Under the pieces are notes generated by a model. It was not told the origin of the DNA. It saw nothing but the letters and a program-made list of their open reading frames with translations, and made no database searches. Positions 17,632 to 26,942 of a DNA stretch of 64,000 nucleotides are shown here, piece by piece (position 1 is the stretch's first letter; every line of letters begins with the position of its first letter). The stretch covers positions 3,534,001-3,598,000 of the forward strand of contig NZ_CP094516.1 of assembly GCF_029909975.1 (NCBI RefSeq). Reading direction: 5' to 3'. This stretch comes from Bradyrhizobium sp. ISRA430 (GTDB lineage Bacteria > Pseudomonadota > Alphaproteobacteria > Rhizobiales > Xanthobacteraceae). Both the position numbers and the translations under genes were made by a program.

Positions 17632-18816
17632 ATGACGCGCGCCAGTCCCGCTCGACGCAACGGACAGTTGGGACAAATCGGGCGGGCGCTGGCCGCTGCA
17701 GCGACCGTGATTGCCCTTGCCGGCTGCGAGGACAAAAACACGTTCGTGGCGCCGCCGCCGCCCAAGGTGGACGTCGCGACGCCGATCCAGCGTCCGGTGA
17801 CGCGCTATGTCGAAGCCACCGGCAACACCGCGCCGATCAAAAGCGTCGATCTCGTGGCACGTGTGCAGGGCTTCCTGCAATCGATCGACTACACCGACGG
17901 CGCGTTCGTCAAGCAGGGCACCCAGCTCTTCACGATCGAGCCGGAAACCTACAAGCTCAAGCTGGAGCAAGCGCAAGCCGCCGAGATCGGTGCGCAGGCC
18001 ACGCTCAAGCAAGCCGAAACCGATTTCAAGCGTCAGGTCGAACTCGTGCAACGCCAGGCGGTCTCGCAGGCGACACTCGACACCTCGACATCCACGCGCG
18101 ACAACGCCCAGGCCAGTCTCCAGCAGGCCCAGGCCAACACAAGGCTCGCCGCAGTGAATTACGGCTACACCAATGTGACTGCGCCGTTCGACGGCATCGT
18201 CAGCGCGCACATGGTCTCGATCGGCGAACTCGTCGGCGTCTCCTCCCCGACCCAGCTCGCGACCATCGTAGCGATGAATCCGATCTATGTGAACTTCACG
18301 GTCAACGAGCAGGACGTCCTGCGCATCCGTGCTGAAGCTGCGCGCCGCGGGCTGACCGTCGCCGATCTCAAGCAGTTTCCGATCCTGGTGGGCCTCCAGA
18401 CCGAGACCGGCTATCCCCATGAGGGCCATCTCGACTATGTCGCGCCGACCCTCAACCAATCGACCGGCACGCTCGCGGTGCGTGGCCTCGTGCCCAACGA
18501 TAATCGGGTATTGCTGCCCGGCTATTTCGTCCGCGTCCGCGTGCCCTTCGACCAGGACAAGAATGCCCTCCTCGTCCCCGACACCGCGCTCGGCAGCGAC
18601 CAGAGCGGCCGCTATCTCCTGGTGGTCAACAACGAGAACACGGTTGAGCAGCGCAAGGTGCAGATCGGTCAGGTGGACAACGGACTACGCGTGATCGAAA
18701 GCGGCCTGAAGCCGGACGACCGCGTGGTGATCGCGGGCCTGCTCAAGGTCATTCCGGGCCAGAAGATCGACCCGCAAGTGACGAAGATCGAGCAGCCGCA
18801 GGCGTCTGCCAAGTAG
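17632..18816 (+). CDS. RND efflux periplasmic adaptor lipoprotein (MexA/AcrA type)
   Basis: The ATG at 17632 follows GGAGCC. The 394-residue product has a lipoprotein signal (VIALAGC, lipid-modified Cys32), followed by the adaptor pattern: biotinyl-lipoyl halves (VQGFLQSIDYTDGAFVKQGT and the matching NVTAPFDGIV), a coiled-coil hairpin between them, and beta-barrel/membrane-proximal domains. It links the inner-membrane pump to a TolC-like outer-membrane channel. The pump gene follows after 11 bases. No outer-membrane channel gene is in the operon. Confidence 0.93.
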   Translation: MTRASPARRNGQLGQIGRALAAAATVIALAGCEDKNTFVAPPPPKVDVATPIQRPVTRYVEATGNTAPIKSVDLVARVQGFLQSIDYTDGAFVKQGTQLFTIEPETYKLKLEQAQAAEIGAQATLKQAETDFKRQVELVQRQAVSQATLDTSTSTRDNAQASLQQAQANTRLAAVNYGYTNVTAPFDGIVSAHMVSIGELVGVSSPTQLATIVAMNPIYVNFTVNEQDVLRIRAEAARRGLTVADLKQFPILVGLQTETGYPHEGHLDYVAPTLNQSTGTLAVRGLVPNDNRVLLPGYFVRVRVPFDQDKNALLVPDTALGSDQSGRYLLVVNNENTVEQRKVQIGQVDNGLRVIESGLKPDDRVVIAGLLKVIPGQKIDPQVTKIEQPQASAK

Positions 18817-18827
18817 GAGCGCCGGCC

Positions 18828-21800
18828 ATGATCTCAAAATTCTTCATCGAGCGGCCGGTCCTCTCGAATGTCATCGCGCTTCTGATGATCCTGATCGGCG
18901 CCGTCGCGCTGTTCAACCTCGCGATCGCGCAATATCCGGACGTGGTGCCGCCGACGGTGCAGGTCACCACGCGCTATCCCGGCGCCAGCGCCAAGACCGT
19001 GATCGACACCGTCGCGCTGCCGATCGAGCAGCAGGTCAACGGCGTCGAGGACATGCTCTACATGCAGTCCTACAGCGGCTCCGACGGCACCTATACGCTG
19101 ACGGTGACTTTCAAGATCGGCACCGACCTCAACTTCGCGCAAGTGCTGGTGCAGAACCGCGTCTCCAGCGCGCTGTCGCAATTGCCGCAGTCCGTGCAGA
19201 ACCAGGGCGTCACCGTGCAGAAGCGGTCGACCTCGATCCTGCTGTTCGTGACGCTGACCTCGCCGGACTCCAGGTTCGACAGCCTTTATCTGAGCAACTA
19301 CGCCACCATCAACATCCGTGATGAGCTCTCGCGCGTACCCGGCGTCGGCAATGTCACGGTGTTCGGCGCCGGCCAGTATTCGATGCGGGTATGGCTCGAT
19401 CCGAACAAGCTGCAAGCCCGCGATCTGGTGCCGCAGGACGTCATCCAGGCGATCCAGCAGCAGAGCCAGCAGGTCTCGGCCGGCCAGGTCGGCGCGCCCC
19501 CGACGCCGCCGGGACAGGCGTTCCAGTACACGCTGAACGTCAACGGCCGGCTCGACGATCCCGACCAGTTCGAGAACATCATCGTCAAGACTGGCACGAG
19601 CGGCGACGTCACGCGGGTGCGCGACGTCGGCTGGGTCGAGCTCGGTGCCCAGACCTACAGCCAGATCTTTTCGCTCAACAATCAGCCCGCCACCGGCATC
19701 GGCGTATTCCAGTCGCCCGGCGCCAACGCGCTCCAGGTCGAGCAGGCCGTCGAGAAGAAAATGGCCGAGCTCGCAAAGGCCTTCCCGCAAGGCGTCAAAT
19801 ACGACACGCCGTTCGACACCACCAAATTCGTGCAGGCATCGGTTCACGAAGTCTACATGACCCTGATCGAGGCCGGCCTGCTCGTGCTGGCGGTGATCCT
19901 GGTGTTCCTCCAGGACTGGCGCGCGATGCTGGTGCCGGCGACCACGGTGCCGGTGACCATCATCGGCGCCTTCGCCGCGATGGCAGCGCTGGGCTTCACC
20001 ATCAACATGTCGACTCTGTTTGCGATCGTGCTCGCGATCGGCATCGTCGTGGACGACGCGATCGTCGTGGTCGAAGGCGCCGCCCACAACATCGAGCAGG
20101 GCATGAACGGCCACGACGCCGCAATCCGGGCGATGGACCAGCTATTTGCGCCGATCATCGGCATCACGCTGGTGCTGATCTCGGTGTTCCTGCCGGCCTC
20201 CTTCCTCGCGGGTCTCACCGGCCGCATGTATTCGCAATTCGCGCTGGTGATCGCTGCAACCGCGCTGCTGAGCGCGATCAATGCGGCGACGCTGAAGCCG
20301 ACCCAGTGCGCGCTGTGGCTGCGGCCGGCGGTGCCGCTGGAGCAACGCAACTTCTTCTACCGCGGCTTCAACGCCATCTATAACCGCGTCGAACGAGGCT
20401 ATGCGCGGCTGATCGGCGCGCTGGTCAGGCATGCGACCGTCTCGGTCGCTGTGGCATTGGTCCTGATCGGGATCGGCGGCTATGGCCTGTCGCGTGTGCC
20501 GACGGGATTCCTTCCGATCGAGGACCAGGGCTATCTGCTCGCCGTCGTTCAACTTCCCGACGGCGCCTCGATCGAGCGAACCCAGAAGGTGCTCGAAAGG
20601 GCCACCGACCTCATCACCAAGACGCCGGGCGTGGCACAGGTCACCAGCATCGCCGGCATTTCCGCGCTCGACAACAGCGCGAGCCTCGCGAATGCCGGCG
20701 TCGCCTACGTTACTCTGAAGGACTGGAATTCGCGCGGCAAGGGCGAGGATCTGCGCTCGCTGGTCTACGGATTGAACGACAAGCTCGCGACGATCGATGA
20801 GGCGCGCGCACTGGTGCTGCCGCCGCCGGCGATTCAGGGCATCGGCAACGCGGCCGGCTTCACGATGCAGCTCGAACTGCGTGACGGCAACAGCGATTTC
20901 GCAAAGCTGCAGGCAATCACGACCGCGATGGTCAACAACGCCCAAAGCCAGAGCGCACTGCAGCGCGTCTCGTCCTCGTTCCGGTCGGCGGTGCCGCAAT
21001 TCAATGTCGAGATCGATCGCGTCAAGACGCAGACGCTGCACGTGACGACGGACCAGGTGTTCTCCGCCCTCTCCACCTACCTCGGCTCGTCCTACGTCAA
21101 CCAGTTCAACAAGTTCGGCCGCGTGTTCCAGGTCTATACCCAGGCCGATCCGTCGTTCCGCGTCACCGAGCGCGACATCGCCAACATGCAGGTGCGCAAC
21201 CAGAACGGCGACATGATCCCGATCGGCACCGTCGCCAAGATCACGCCCGCCACGGGGCCGTCGCTGATCAGTCTCTACAATCTCTATCCGTCGTCCAGCA
21301 TCGTCGGCCTGCCGGCGCAGGGCTACTCCTCCGGCGAGGCGCTGCAGCTCATGGAGCAGATCGCCGACAAGACGCTGCCGCCCGGCGCCGGCTATGAATG
21401 GACCGCGATGTCCTATCAGGAGAAGGCGGTCACCAACCAGATCTACTGGGTGTTCGGCCTTGCCATGCTGCTGGTCTATCTCGTGCTGGCTGGCCAGTAT
21501 GAGAGCTGGTACGCGCCGATCTCGGTGATCCTCGCGGTGCCCCTGGCGTTGATCGGACCGACGCTGATTCTGAACGGTTTGGGAATCGACAACAATCTCT
21601 ATGTCCAGATCGGCCTGATCCTGCTGATCGCGCTGTCGGCCAAGAACGCCATTCTGATCGTCGAGGTCGGGCTTGAGTTGCACGTCCGCGACGGCAAACC
21701 CCTGATCGAGTCTGCGATCGAAGCGGCCCGCGCCCGCTTCCGCCCGATCCTGATGACGTCGTTTGCCTTCATCCTCGGCATGGTGCCGCTGGTGATCGCG

Positions 21801-21986
21801 ACCGGCGCCGGCGCCAGCGCGCGCAAATCGATCGGCATCACGGTGTTCTCGGGCATGCTGGCCTCGACCTGCCTTGCAGTGCTGTTCGTGCCGGCCTTCT
21901 TCGTGGTGGTGCAGCGCTTCGAGAACTGGCGCGCATCGAAGAAGGCGGCGACTGCGGCGCAGCCGGCTGCGGAAGTGAAGCCTTAA
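18828..21986 (+). CDS. RND multidrug efflux pump, HAE-1 (AcrB/MexB) type
   Basis: The 1052-residue protein has the full AcrB-like length and repeat structure: FFIERPVLSNVIALLMILIG as helix 1, two large periplasmic loops, and helix 4 with the proton-relay Asp pair (GIVVDDAIVVVE). The partner Lys is in helix 10 (SAKNAILIVE), and the RPILMTSFAFILGMVPL segment is near the end. It exports hydrophobic compounds using the proton gradient. It is translated right after the adaptor. Its 3' end overlaps the convergent antiporter gene by 4 bases. Confidence 0.95.
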   Translation: MISKFFIERPVLSNVIALLMILIGAVALFNLAIAQYPDVVPPTVQVTTRYPGASAKTVIDTVALPIEQQVNGVEDMLYMQSYSGSDGTYTLTVTFKIGTDLNFAQVLVQNRVSSALSQLPQSVQNQGVTVQKRSTSILLFVTLTSPDSRFDSLYLSNYATINIRDELSRVPGVGNVTVFGAGQYSMRVWLDPNKLQARDLVPQDVIQAIQQQSQQVSAGQVGAPPTPPGQAFQYTLNVNGRLDDPDQFENIIVKTGTSGDVTRVRDVGWVELGAQTYSQIFSLNNQPATGIGVFQSPGANALQVEQAVEKKMAELAKAFPQGVKYDTPFDTTKFVQASVHEVYMTLIEAGLLVLAVILVFLQDWRAMLVPATTVPVTIIGAFAAMAALGFTINMSTLFAIVLAIGIVVDDAIVVVEGAAHNIEQGMNGHDAAIRAMDQLFAPIIGITLVLISVFLPASFLAGLTGRMYSQFALVIAATALLSAINAATLKPTQCALWLRPAVPLEQRNFFYRGFNAIYNRVERGYARLIGALVRHATVSVAVALVLIGIGGYGLSRVPTGFLPIEDQGYLLAVVQLPDGASIERTQKVLERATDLITKTPGVAQVTSIAGISALDNSASLANAGVAYVTLKDWNSRGKGEDLRSLVYGLNDKLATIDEARALVLPPPAIQGIGNAAGFTMQLELRDGNSDFAKLQAITTAMVNNAQSQSALQRVSSSFRSAVPQFNVEIDRVKTQTLHVTTDQVFSALSTYLGSSYVNQFNKFGRVFQVYTQADPSFRVTERDIANMQVRNQNGDMIPIGTVAKITPATGPSLISLYNLYPSSSIVGLPAQGYSSGEALQLMEQIADKTLPPGAGYEWTAMSYQEKAVTNQIYWVFGLAMLLVYLVLAGQYESWYAPISVILAVPLALIGPTLILNGLGIDNNLYVQIGLILLIALSAKNAILIVEVGLELHVRDGKPLIESAIEAARARFRPILMTSFAFILGMVPLVIATGAGASARKSIGITVFSGMLASTCLAVLFVPAFFVVVQRFENWRASKKAATAAQPAAEVKP

Positions 21987-24250
21987 GCCTTCTCCGCGGA
22001 CGCCTGGCGAGCCTCGCCGCTCGACACCAGCAGGACCGAGGCCTTCGACTGCCTGAGCACGGCATCGGCGACGCCGCCGAAGGAGAGATGGTCGGCCTGG
22101 ATCCGGTCGACACCCATGACCACGAGATCGACATCGGTGGTAGCGATCTCGCGCAGGATGGCAGCTTCCGGCGCCCGGTTCACGCGCAAGGTCGTGGTGA
22201 TATCGACTTCATAGCGGGCGGCGAGATCGCTGGCGTCCTTGAGGATGCCCGCCTCCTGGCTCAGCCCGCGGGACGCGCCGCGCTGCGCGCCCTTGTCACG
22301 GGTCGTCGCCACATAGATCACGCGGAGCGAGCCTGATCCCGCCTGCGCCAGCGCGACCGCGACCTCGGCGCCGCGCTTGGAGACGCCGCTGCCGGAGACC
22401 GGAACGAGGATGTTGAGCGTCTCGAGCATCGGGTCCTTGAGATGCCGGCCCCTGGCCGCGACGATCGCAAGCGGTCCCTCGAACTCCGCGGCGATGGCCT
22501 CGATCCTTCCGTCGAAACGATCCTTGGTCGCGGTGACCTTGTCGACGCCGACGACCAGAAGATCAAAACCCTTGCGCGCTTCATCGGCGATCGTCTCGCC
22601 GAGTTCCGCCCGCCCGACGCGCGTGATGACATCGACGCTGCCAGTATCGCCGTTGCCATAGTGCGACACCGTTTCAGCCGCTTTCTTCACCACGGCTTCA
22701 TGGCTTCCCACCTCGCCCCGTCCGATCTCCTGCCCCTTCGCACGACGGCCGATATGCAGCACGGTGATCGGCAGGCCGCGCATGCCGGCAATCAAGCCCG
22801 CGATATGCGCGGCAAAGGTTGCGTTGACGCTCTCGTCCACCGCCAGCAAGGGCCGTTCGAGATTGGCGACGAAGCCGCGCCTCTCGAACTCCTCGCGTTC
22901 CAGCCGCTCATTCTCCTCCTTGTTGACCGGCAGCTTCGCCAGCGCCGCGCGCAGCGTCGGCGGCATCGCCATCGTCGTCACGATCGCCATCGTCACGATC
23001 ATCGTGAACAAGGTCTGGCTGAGCACGCCGATGGAGAGGCCAATGGTGGCGATGATCACCTCGGTCGAGCCGCGCGCGTTCATCCCGCTCGCGAGCGCCA
23101 GCGATTCCCGATAATTCAAGCCGCCCATCGTGCCGCCGACGAAGGCGCCGCCGAACTTGCCGACGCTCGCGATCACAACCAGCAGGCCGGTGAGCATCAG
23201 GAGATGGGGATCGCGCAGTACCGACAGATCGGCGCTGAACCCGGCGAGACCGAAGAACACGGGCATGAAGAAGCTCGAGATCAGGCCGCGTAGGCGCTCG
23301 TCGATCTGCCGGGTCAGGATCGGGGACTCGCCGACCAGGATGCCGGCAACGAAGGCGCCGAGCACGGTGTGCACGCCGATCAGATGCGTGATCAGCGCCA
23401 TGGTGCCCATCAGCAGAAGGATCACGGTGATGACCGGCGCGGTGCTGACGAGGGTGTCGTTGGCCCAGCGGATGAGCTGGAACACCAGCCGGCGGCCGAT
23501 GGTGAAGCTGACGACGAGGAAGGCCAGCGTGCCCAGCACGGCCTTCGCGACCGAGCCTACGTCGAGCGTGCCTTGGGAGGCCAGGCTGAAGATGATGGCG
23601 ATGATGATCCAGCCGATGGTGTCGTCGATCACGGCGGTGGCGACGATGATCTGCCCGACATTGCGGCGCATGAAGTTCATCTCGCGCACGACCACCGCGA
23701 CGATCTTCACCGACGAGATCGACAGCGCCGTCCCCATGAACAAAGAGGCCACCAGGCGGGCTTGCGGATTGGGCAGAATGGCATCCGGCAGGAACTCGCC
23801 GAGCACGAAGCCGCAGGCGAAGGGAACGACGATGCCGGCGATCGAGATCGCGATCGCCGCCTTGCCGATCCTCCTGACCAGCTTGAGATCGGTCTCCATG
23901 CCGGTCAACAGCAACAGCAGCAGGATGCCGAACTGGGCGATGCCGTCGATCATCGCCTTCTGCTCGGGTGTCTTCGGGAAGATCGCCTGCTGCGCTTCCG
24001 GCCAGACCCAGCCGAACAGCGACGGCCCGAGCAGGATGCCGGCGAGCAATTCGCCGATCACCGAGGGCTGCCCGATGCGCTGCATGATCTCGCCGAGACC
24101 GCGGCCCACGGCGATCAGGAGCACGATCTGCGCCATCAGCAGGAATTCGGACGGACCGGCGGATTTGCCGCCCTCTGCGCTCGCCGTAATGGTCGTGAGG
24201 ATAAGCGCCGCGGGGACGAGGCCGGCCGGTCGGAGCAGGCTCCACTGCAT
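21983..24250 (-). CDS. Cation:proton antiporter (CPA2) with C-terminal universal stress domains
   Basis: From the ATG at 24250 the protein has 755 residues. About residues 35-410 form the KefB/NhaS-like exchanger domain (GQPSVIGELLAGILLGPSLFG; GMETDLKLV). The last 300 residues are cytoplasmic, with two universal-stress-like segments (VDESVNATFAAHIAGLIAG and LNILVPVSGSGVSKRG, ending in VVMGVDR). Such proteins exchange Na+ or K+ for H+, and the stress domains probably bind nucleotide for control. A GGAAC-N17-GGTT element 58 bases upstream might be a weak EcfG promoter. Confidence 0.88.
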   Translation of the reverse strand: MQWSLLRPAGLVPAALILTTITASAEGGKSAGPSEFLLMAQIVLLIAVGRGLGEIMQRIGQPSVIGELLAGILLGPSLFGWVWPEAQQAIFPKTPEQKAMIDGIAQFGILLLLLLTGMETDLKLVRRIGKAAIAISIAGIVVPFACGFVLGEFLPDAILPNPQARLVASLFMGTALSISSVKIVAVVVREMNFMRRNVGQIIVATAVIDDTIGWIIIAIIFSLASQGTLDVGSVAKAVLGTLAFLVVSFTIGRRLVFQLIRWANDTLVSTAPVITVILLLMGTMALITHLIGVHTVLGAFVAGILVGESPILTRQIDERLRGLISSFFMPVFFGLAGFSADLSVLRDPHLLMLTGLLVVIASVGKFGGAFVGGTMGGLNYRESLALASGMNARGSTEVIIATIGLSIGVLSQTLFTMIVTMAIVTTMAMPPTLRAALAKLPVNKEENERLEREEFERRGFVANLERPLLAVDESVNATFAAHIAGLIAGMRGLPITVLHIGRRAKGQEIGRGEVGSHEAVVKKAAETVSHYGNGDTGSVDVITRVGRAELGETIADEARKGFDLLVVGVDKVTATKDRFDGRIEAIAAEFEGPLAIVAARGRHLKDPMLETLNILVPVSGSGVSKRGAEVAVALAQAGSGSLRVIYVATTRDKGAQRGASRGLSQEAGILKDASDLAARYEVDITTTLRVNRAPEAAILREIATTDVDLVVMGVDRIQADHLSFGGVADAVLRQSKASVLLVSSGEARQASAEKA

Positions 24251-24308
24251 GCGGGTGTCGTTCCCCCTTGATCGGCCCCCGGCGAGGTGCCGGTGGCAGC
24301 AGGAGTAG

Positions 24309-24334
24309 AACCCGCTCGAGGCGAAGGGAGTTCC
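24309..24334 (-). promoter_or_regulatory. Weak EcfG-like promoter upstream of antiporter
   Basis: On the minus strand GGAAC (24334-24330) is followed after 17 bases by GGTT (24312-24309). The consensus -10 is CGTT, so one base differs. The distance to the antiporter ATG is 58 bases. Confidence 0.25.
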
Positions 24335-24377
24335 CGCCTCCACGCCAGGGGCTGCGGGCGCTTCGGCAAAAAACGCG

Positions 24378-24407
24378 AAAACAACCCCATGCAAAACAAC
24401 CCCATGC
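24378..24407. repeat. Tandem duplication of a 15-bp unit
   Basis: Two perfect head-to-tail copies of AAAACAACCCCATGC lie in the leader region between the MFS and antiporter genes. Confidence 0.9.
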
Positions 24408-24500
24408 AAAGTAGGAAGGTGCCGGCAGGAATGCGTCGAGCTACGCCGGGACGACGTTGACACGTCGGGCAAAACAGCGGCACTATTCCATCATTCCCCT

Positions 24501-24575
24501 CCTTGCGAGCGCAGCGAAGCAATCCAGAGTCTTTCCGCTGAGACAGTCTGGATTGCTTGGCTGCGCTCGGAATGA
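24501..24575. repeat. Degenerate palindromic repeat (type A)
   Basis: Arms near 24501-24528 and 24547-24575 keep the CGCAGCGAAGCAATCCAGA core but carry several mismatches (for example GCTTGGCTGCG in the right arm), so this is an older or decayed copy. Confidence 0.8.
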
Positions 24576-24602
24576 CGATACGGCGCGAGCCAGCCTGCCC
24601 CC

Positions 24603-25775
24603 TCAAACCGGCTGCGGCGTCCTGATCTCGCGCGGCAGGATGATCGCGGCTGCGATTGCCAACAGGCAGAGGCCGGCAAAGGCGTGCAGCATGGAGACGA
24701 AGCCGCCCTGCTCGTAGAGCCAGGCGACCAGGCCGACGGAGGCACCAGCCGCGGTGAAGCCGACGAAATAGCGCACCGCATAGGCGCGGGAGCGCCATTC
24801 TTCCGTGGTGTACTTGCCGACCATAGCATCGTTCACCGTGACCTGCCCGAACGCTCCCATGACGATGCCGATCGAGACCACGATCAGCGGCAAATTGGAC
24901 AGGCTCGCCGCCAGATACAGGAACGGCGCCAGCATGAAGGAGAGCGGCAGCGCCACGGTCTTCAGCGAATAGCGATCGAGCAGCCGGCCGATCGTGTACT
25001 GCGTCATCGCACCGAAGACGTAGACGCAGGCGGCGATGACGCCGAGCAGCGCCGGGCTCTTGGTCAGGTCCGCGAGCCGCTCCGCGAACAGCTTTGGCAG
25101 CGCGACCGTGACCGCGTTGAACGTCGTCGAGATCGCGATCACGACGATCAATAGCGACAGCACCACGCGCCACATGTCCTGCTTGGCCACCCGCGCTTGA
25201 GCGGCCGCCTGCTTGGTGCCCTTGCGGTCCTCGTGGACGACGGTCATCGCGAAGGCAAATCCGATCAGCACGGTGACCACGCCCGGGATGATGAAAGCAA
25301 GGCGCCAGCCGAGATACTGGCCGATCACGCCGGTGACCAGCGCCGACGATGCGACGCCGAGATTGCCCCAGACGCCGTTCAAGCCCATCTCGCGGCCGAG
25401 CTTGTCGGCGTAGGACACGATCATCGCAGTGCCGACGGGGTGGTAGATCGAGGCGAAGATGCCGATCGCGAGCAGCGCCGCGCCGAGCTGCGCCGGCGTC
25501 TGCACGAAGCCGACGGAGATCATGGATGCTCCGATGCCGACGAAGAAGATCAGCATCATGTGGCGGCGGCTCCAGCGGTCGCCGAGCCAGCCGGTGAGCA
25601 GCGATCCCGCGCCGAAGGCGACGAAACCGGGCGTCGCGTAAGGCAGGAGCTCGGAATAGGCCATGCCGAGCGCCGGTCCCATGATGATCACGGCGGCGGC
25701 GAAGATCAGCATCGAATAGTGATCGATGAAATGGGCGGCGTTGACGAAGCCGATCACCCGGCCGGGGCTGTTCAT
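24603..25775 (-). CDS. MFS transporter
   Basis: Start at the ATG at 25775, preceded by GGAGAGG; 390 residues with about 12 hydrophobic helices. Helix 1 begins GFVNAAHFIDHYSML. A conserved MFS loop motif follows helix 2 (GWLGDRWSRRHMM), typical of the major facilitator superfamily. The His-containing first helix resembles MFS proteins linked to fosmidomycin-type or metabolite transport, but the substrate is not clear. Divergent from an AraC regulator over 52 bases, so it is probably controlled by it. Confidence 0.88.
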   Translation of the reverse strand: MNSPGRVIGFVNAAHFIDHYSMLIFAAAVIIMGPALGMAYSELLPYATPGFVAFGAGSLLTGWLGDRWSRRHMMLIFFVGIGASMISVGFVQTPAQLGAALLAIGIFASIYHPVGTAMIVSYADKLGREMGLNGVWGNLGVASSALVTGVIGQYLGWRLAFIIPGVVTVLIGFAFAMTVVHEDRKGTKQAAAQARVAKQDMWRVVLSLLIVVIAISTTFNAVTVALPKLFAERLADLTKSPALLGVIAACVYVFGAMTQYTIGRLLDRYSLKTVALPLSFMLAPFLYLAASLSNLPLIVVSIGIVMGAFGQVTVNDAMVGKYTTEEWRSRAYAVRYFVGFTAAGASVGLVAWLYEQGGFVSMLHAFAGLCLLAIAAAIILPREIRTPQPV

Positions 25776-25827
25776 AGACGAATCCTCTCCTGCTCCAAAA
25801 TCGGTTATATGTCGGGGCCATGACGGG

Positions 25828-26634
25828 ATGCTGCCAATGACTGTCGTCGAAACGCCAATCAAGGAGGTCCGCGGCAACCACCGCTCGACCGCAGGCGTGC
25901 ACCTGGTTGCGCGCGACTATCCCAAGGGGCTGCGTCTCGATCCGCACAAGCATCGGGAAGCGCAGCTCGTCTATGCCGCCAAGGGAACGATGCAGGTGAC
26001 GACGCCCAAGGGACGCTGGCTGGTGCCGCCGGACCGCGCGGTCTGGGTCCCGGCCGGGCTCGAGCATGCCATCGACGTGCTCGCCGACATCGAAATGCGG
26101 ACGCTCTATTTCGACCTGCCCTGGCTGGAGCGCGAGCAGCGCGATGAGGGCCTGACCAAGGAATTCGTGGTGCGGGTATCGCCCTTGCTGCATCAGGCAA
26201 TCCTGGCGCTGTTCGATGCCCGCACGACGTCCGAGCGCACCGAGCTCCTGGTTCGCCTGGTGATGGTGGAATTACACCAGGCCGAGGACTCCGCGACCTT
26301 CGTGCCGCTGCCGCACGAGCCGCGCTGCCGCCGCGCGGCGATGATCGTGCTCGACGATCCCACCGGCCTGCACGACATCGACGCACTGGCGCGCGAGGTC
26401 GGAACCTCCGCACGCACGCTGTCGCGGCTGTTCTCGACGGAAACACAATTGAGCTTCAAGAGTTGGTGCCAGCGCGCCCGGATCGCCGCGGCGATCCAGC
26501 GGCTCTCGACCGACGCCGGCATCTCAGTCAAGCAGCTCGCCGCCCAGCTCGGCTATGCCAGCGTGCCCGCGTTCTCGGCCGCCTTCCGTCAGGTGACCGG
26601 ACGAACGCCGACGGAATTTGCGGGGAAGGGTTGA
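25828..26634 (+). CDS. AraC-family regulator with N-terminal cupin
   Basis: Start placed at the ATG at 25828, nine bases after GGGG; 268 residues. Residues about 20-100 form a cupin ligand domain (LDPHKHREAQLVYAAKGTMQV, VPPDRAVWVPAGLEH). Residues about 165-268 form two helix-turn-helix units ending QLGYASVPAFSAAFRQVTGRTPTEF. The arrangement matches small AraC regulators that control an adjacent exporter. It shares a 52-base divergent promoter region with the MFS gene, whose expression it presumably sets. Confidence 0.88.
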   Translation: MLPMTVVETPIKEVRGNHRSTAGVHLVARDYPKGLRLDPHKHREAQLVYAAKGTMQVTTPKGRWLVPPDRAVWVPAGLEHAIDVLADIEMRTLYFDLPWLEREQRDEGLTKEFVVRVSPLLHQAILALFDARTTSERTELLVRLVMVELHQAEDSATFVPLPHEPRCRRAAMIVLDDPTGLHDIDALAREVGTSARTLSRLFSTETQLSFKSWCQRARIAAAIQRLSTDAGISVKQLAAQLGYASVPAFSAAFRQVTGRTPTEFAGKG

Positions 26635-26644
26635 GGTAAACTCG

Positions 26645-26750
26645 CTGTCATCGCCCGACTTGATCGGGCGATCCAGTATCCCAGAGACGTCAGTTGGATA
26701 CGGAAAGGCCGCAGCGTACTGGATGCCCCGGTCAAGCCGGGGCATGACAG
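26645..26750. repeat. Palindromic intergenic repeat (type D)
   Basis: Two 34-base arms (26645-26678 and 26717-26750) are imperfect inverted copies, each with its own internal hairpin (CGCCCGACTTGATCGGGCG and CCCCGGTCAAGCCGGGG). It is the only copy of this family in the window and takes up a third of the 308-base gap before the malonyl-CoA decarboxylase gene; I see nothing else in that gap. Confidence 0.85.
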
Positions 26751-26942
26751 CGTGCTTTGGGGCGAGCATATTGCTGCGTCCAACTTCGCGCCCGTCGTCG
26801 TCCGCCTTCGCGCGGCATGGCGGCTTTCTTGGGGCGCATGACGTAGCTTAAGATGCCAAACTCTTGCGCTTGATTGTGATCGGCTTCCGCCTAAATCCCG
26901 TGTAAGCTTCCGCAGCGCACAAACCGGATTCGAAAAGCCCAG

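Larger units (their letters stand above)
24251..24602. other. Gene-free stretch, 352 bp
   Basis: Holds three things: a weak EcfG-like promoter (24309-24334), a perfect tandem duplication of the 15-base unit AAAACAACCCCATGC (24378-24407), and a degenerate type A palindrome (24501-24575). No convincing coding frame. Both flanking genes are on the minus strand. Confidence 0.6.

Noticed and set aside
16597..18459. Extended 620-codon form of the periplasmic binding protein
   Set aside because: The extra N-terminus is antisense to the RND adaptor; the ATG at 17388 has both a ribosome site and a signal peptide.
24136..26193. Minus-strand open frame (685 codons) spanning the MFS gene
   Set aside because: Overlaps two well-supported genes in another frame, crosses an intergenic repeat, and is Arg/Gly-rich without motifs.
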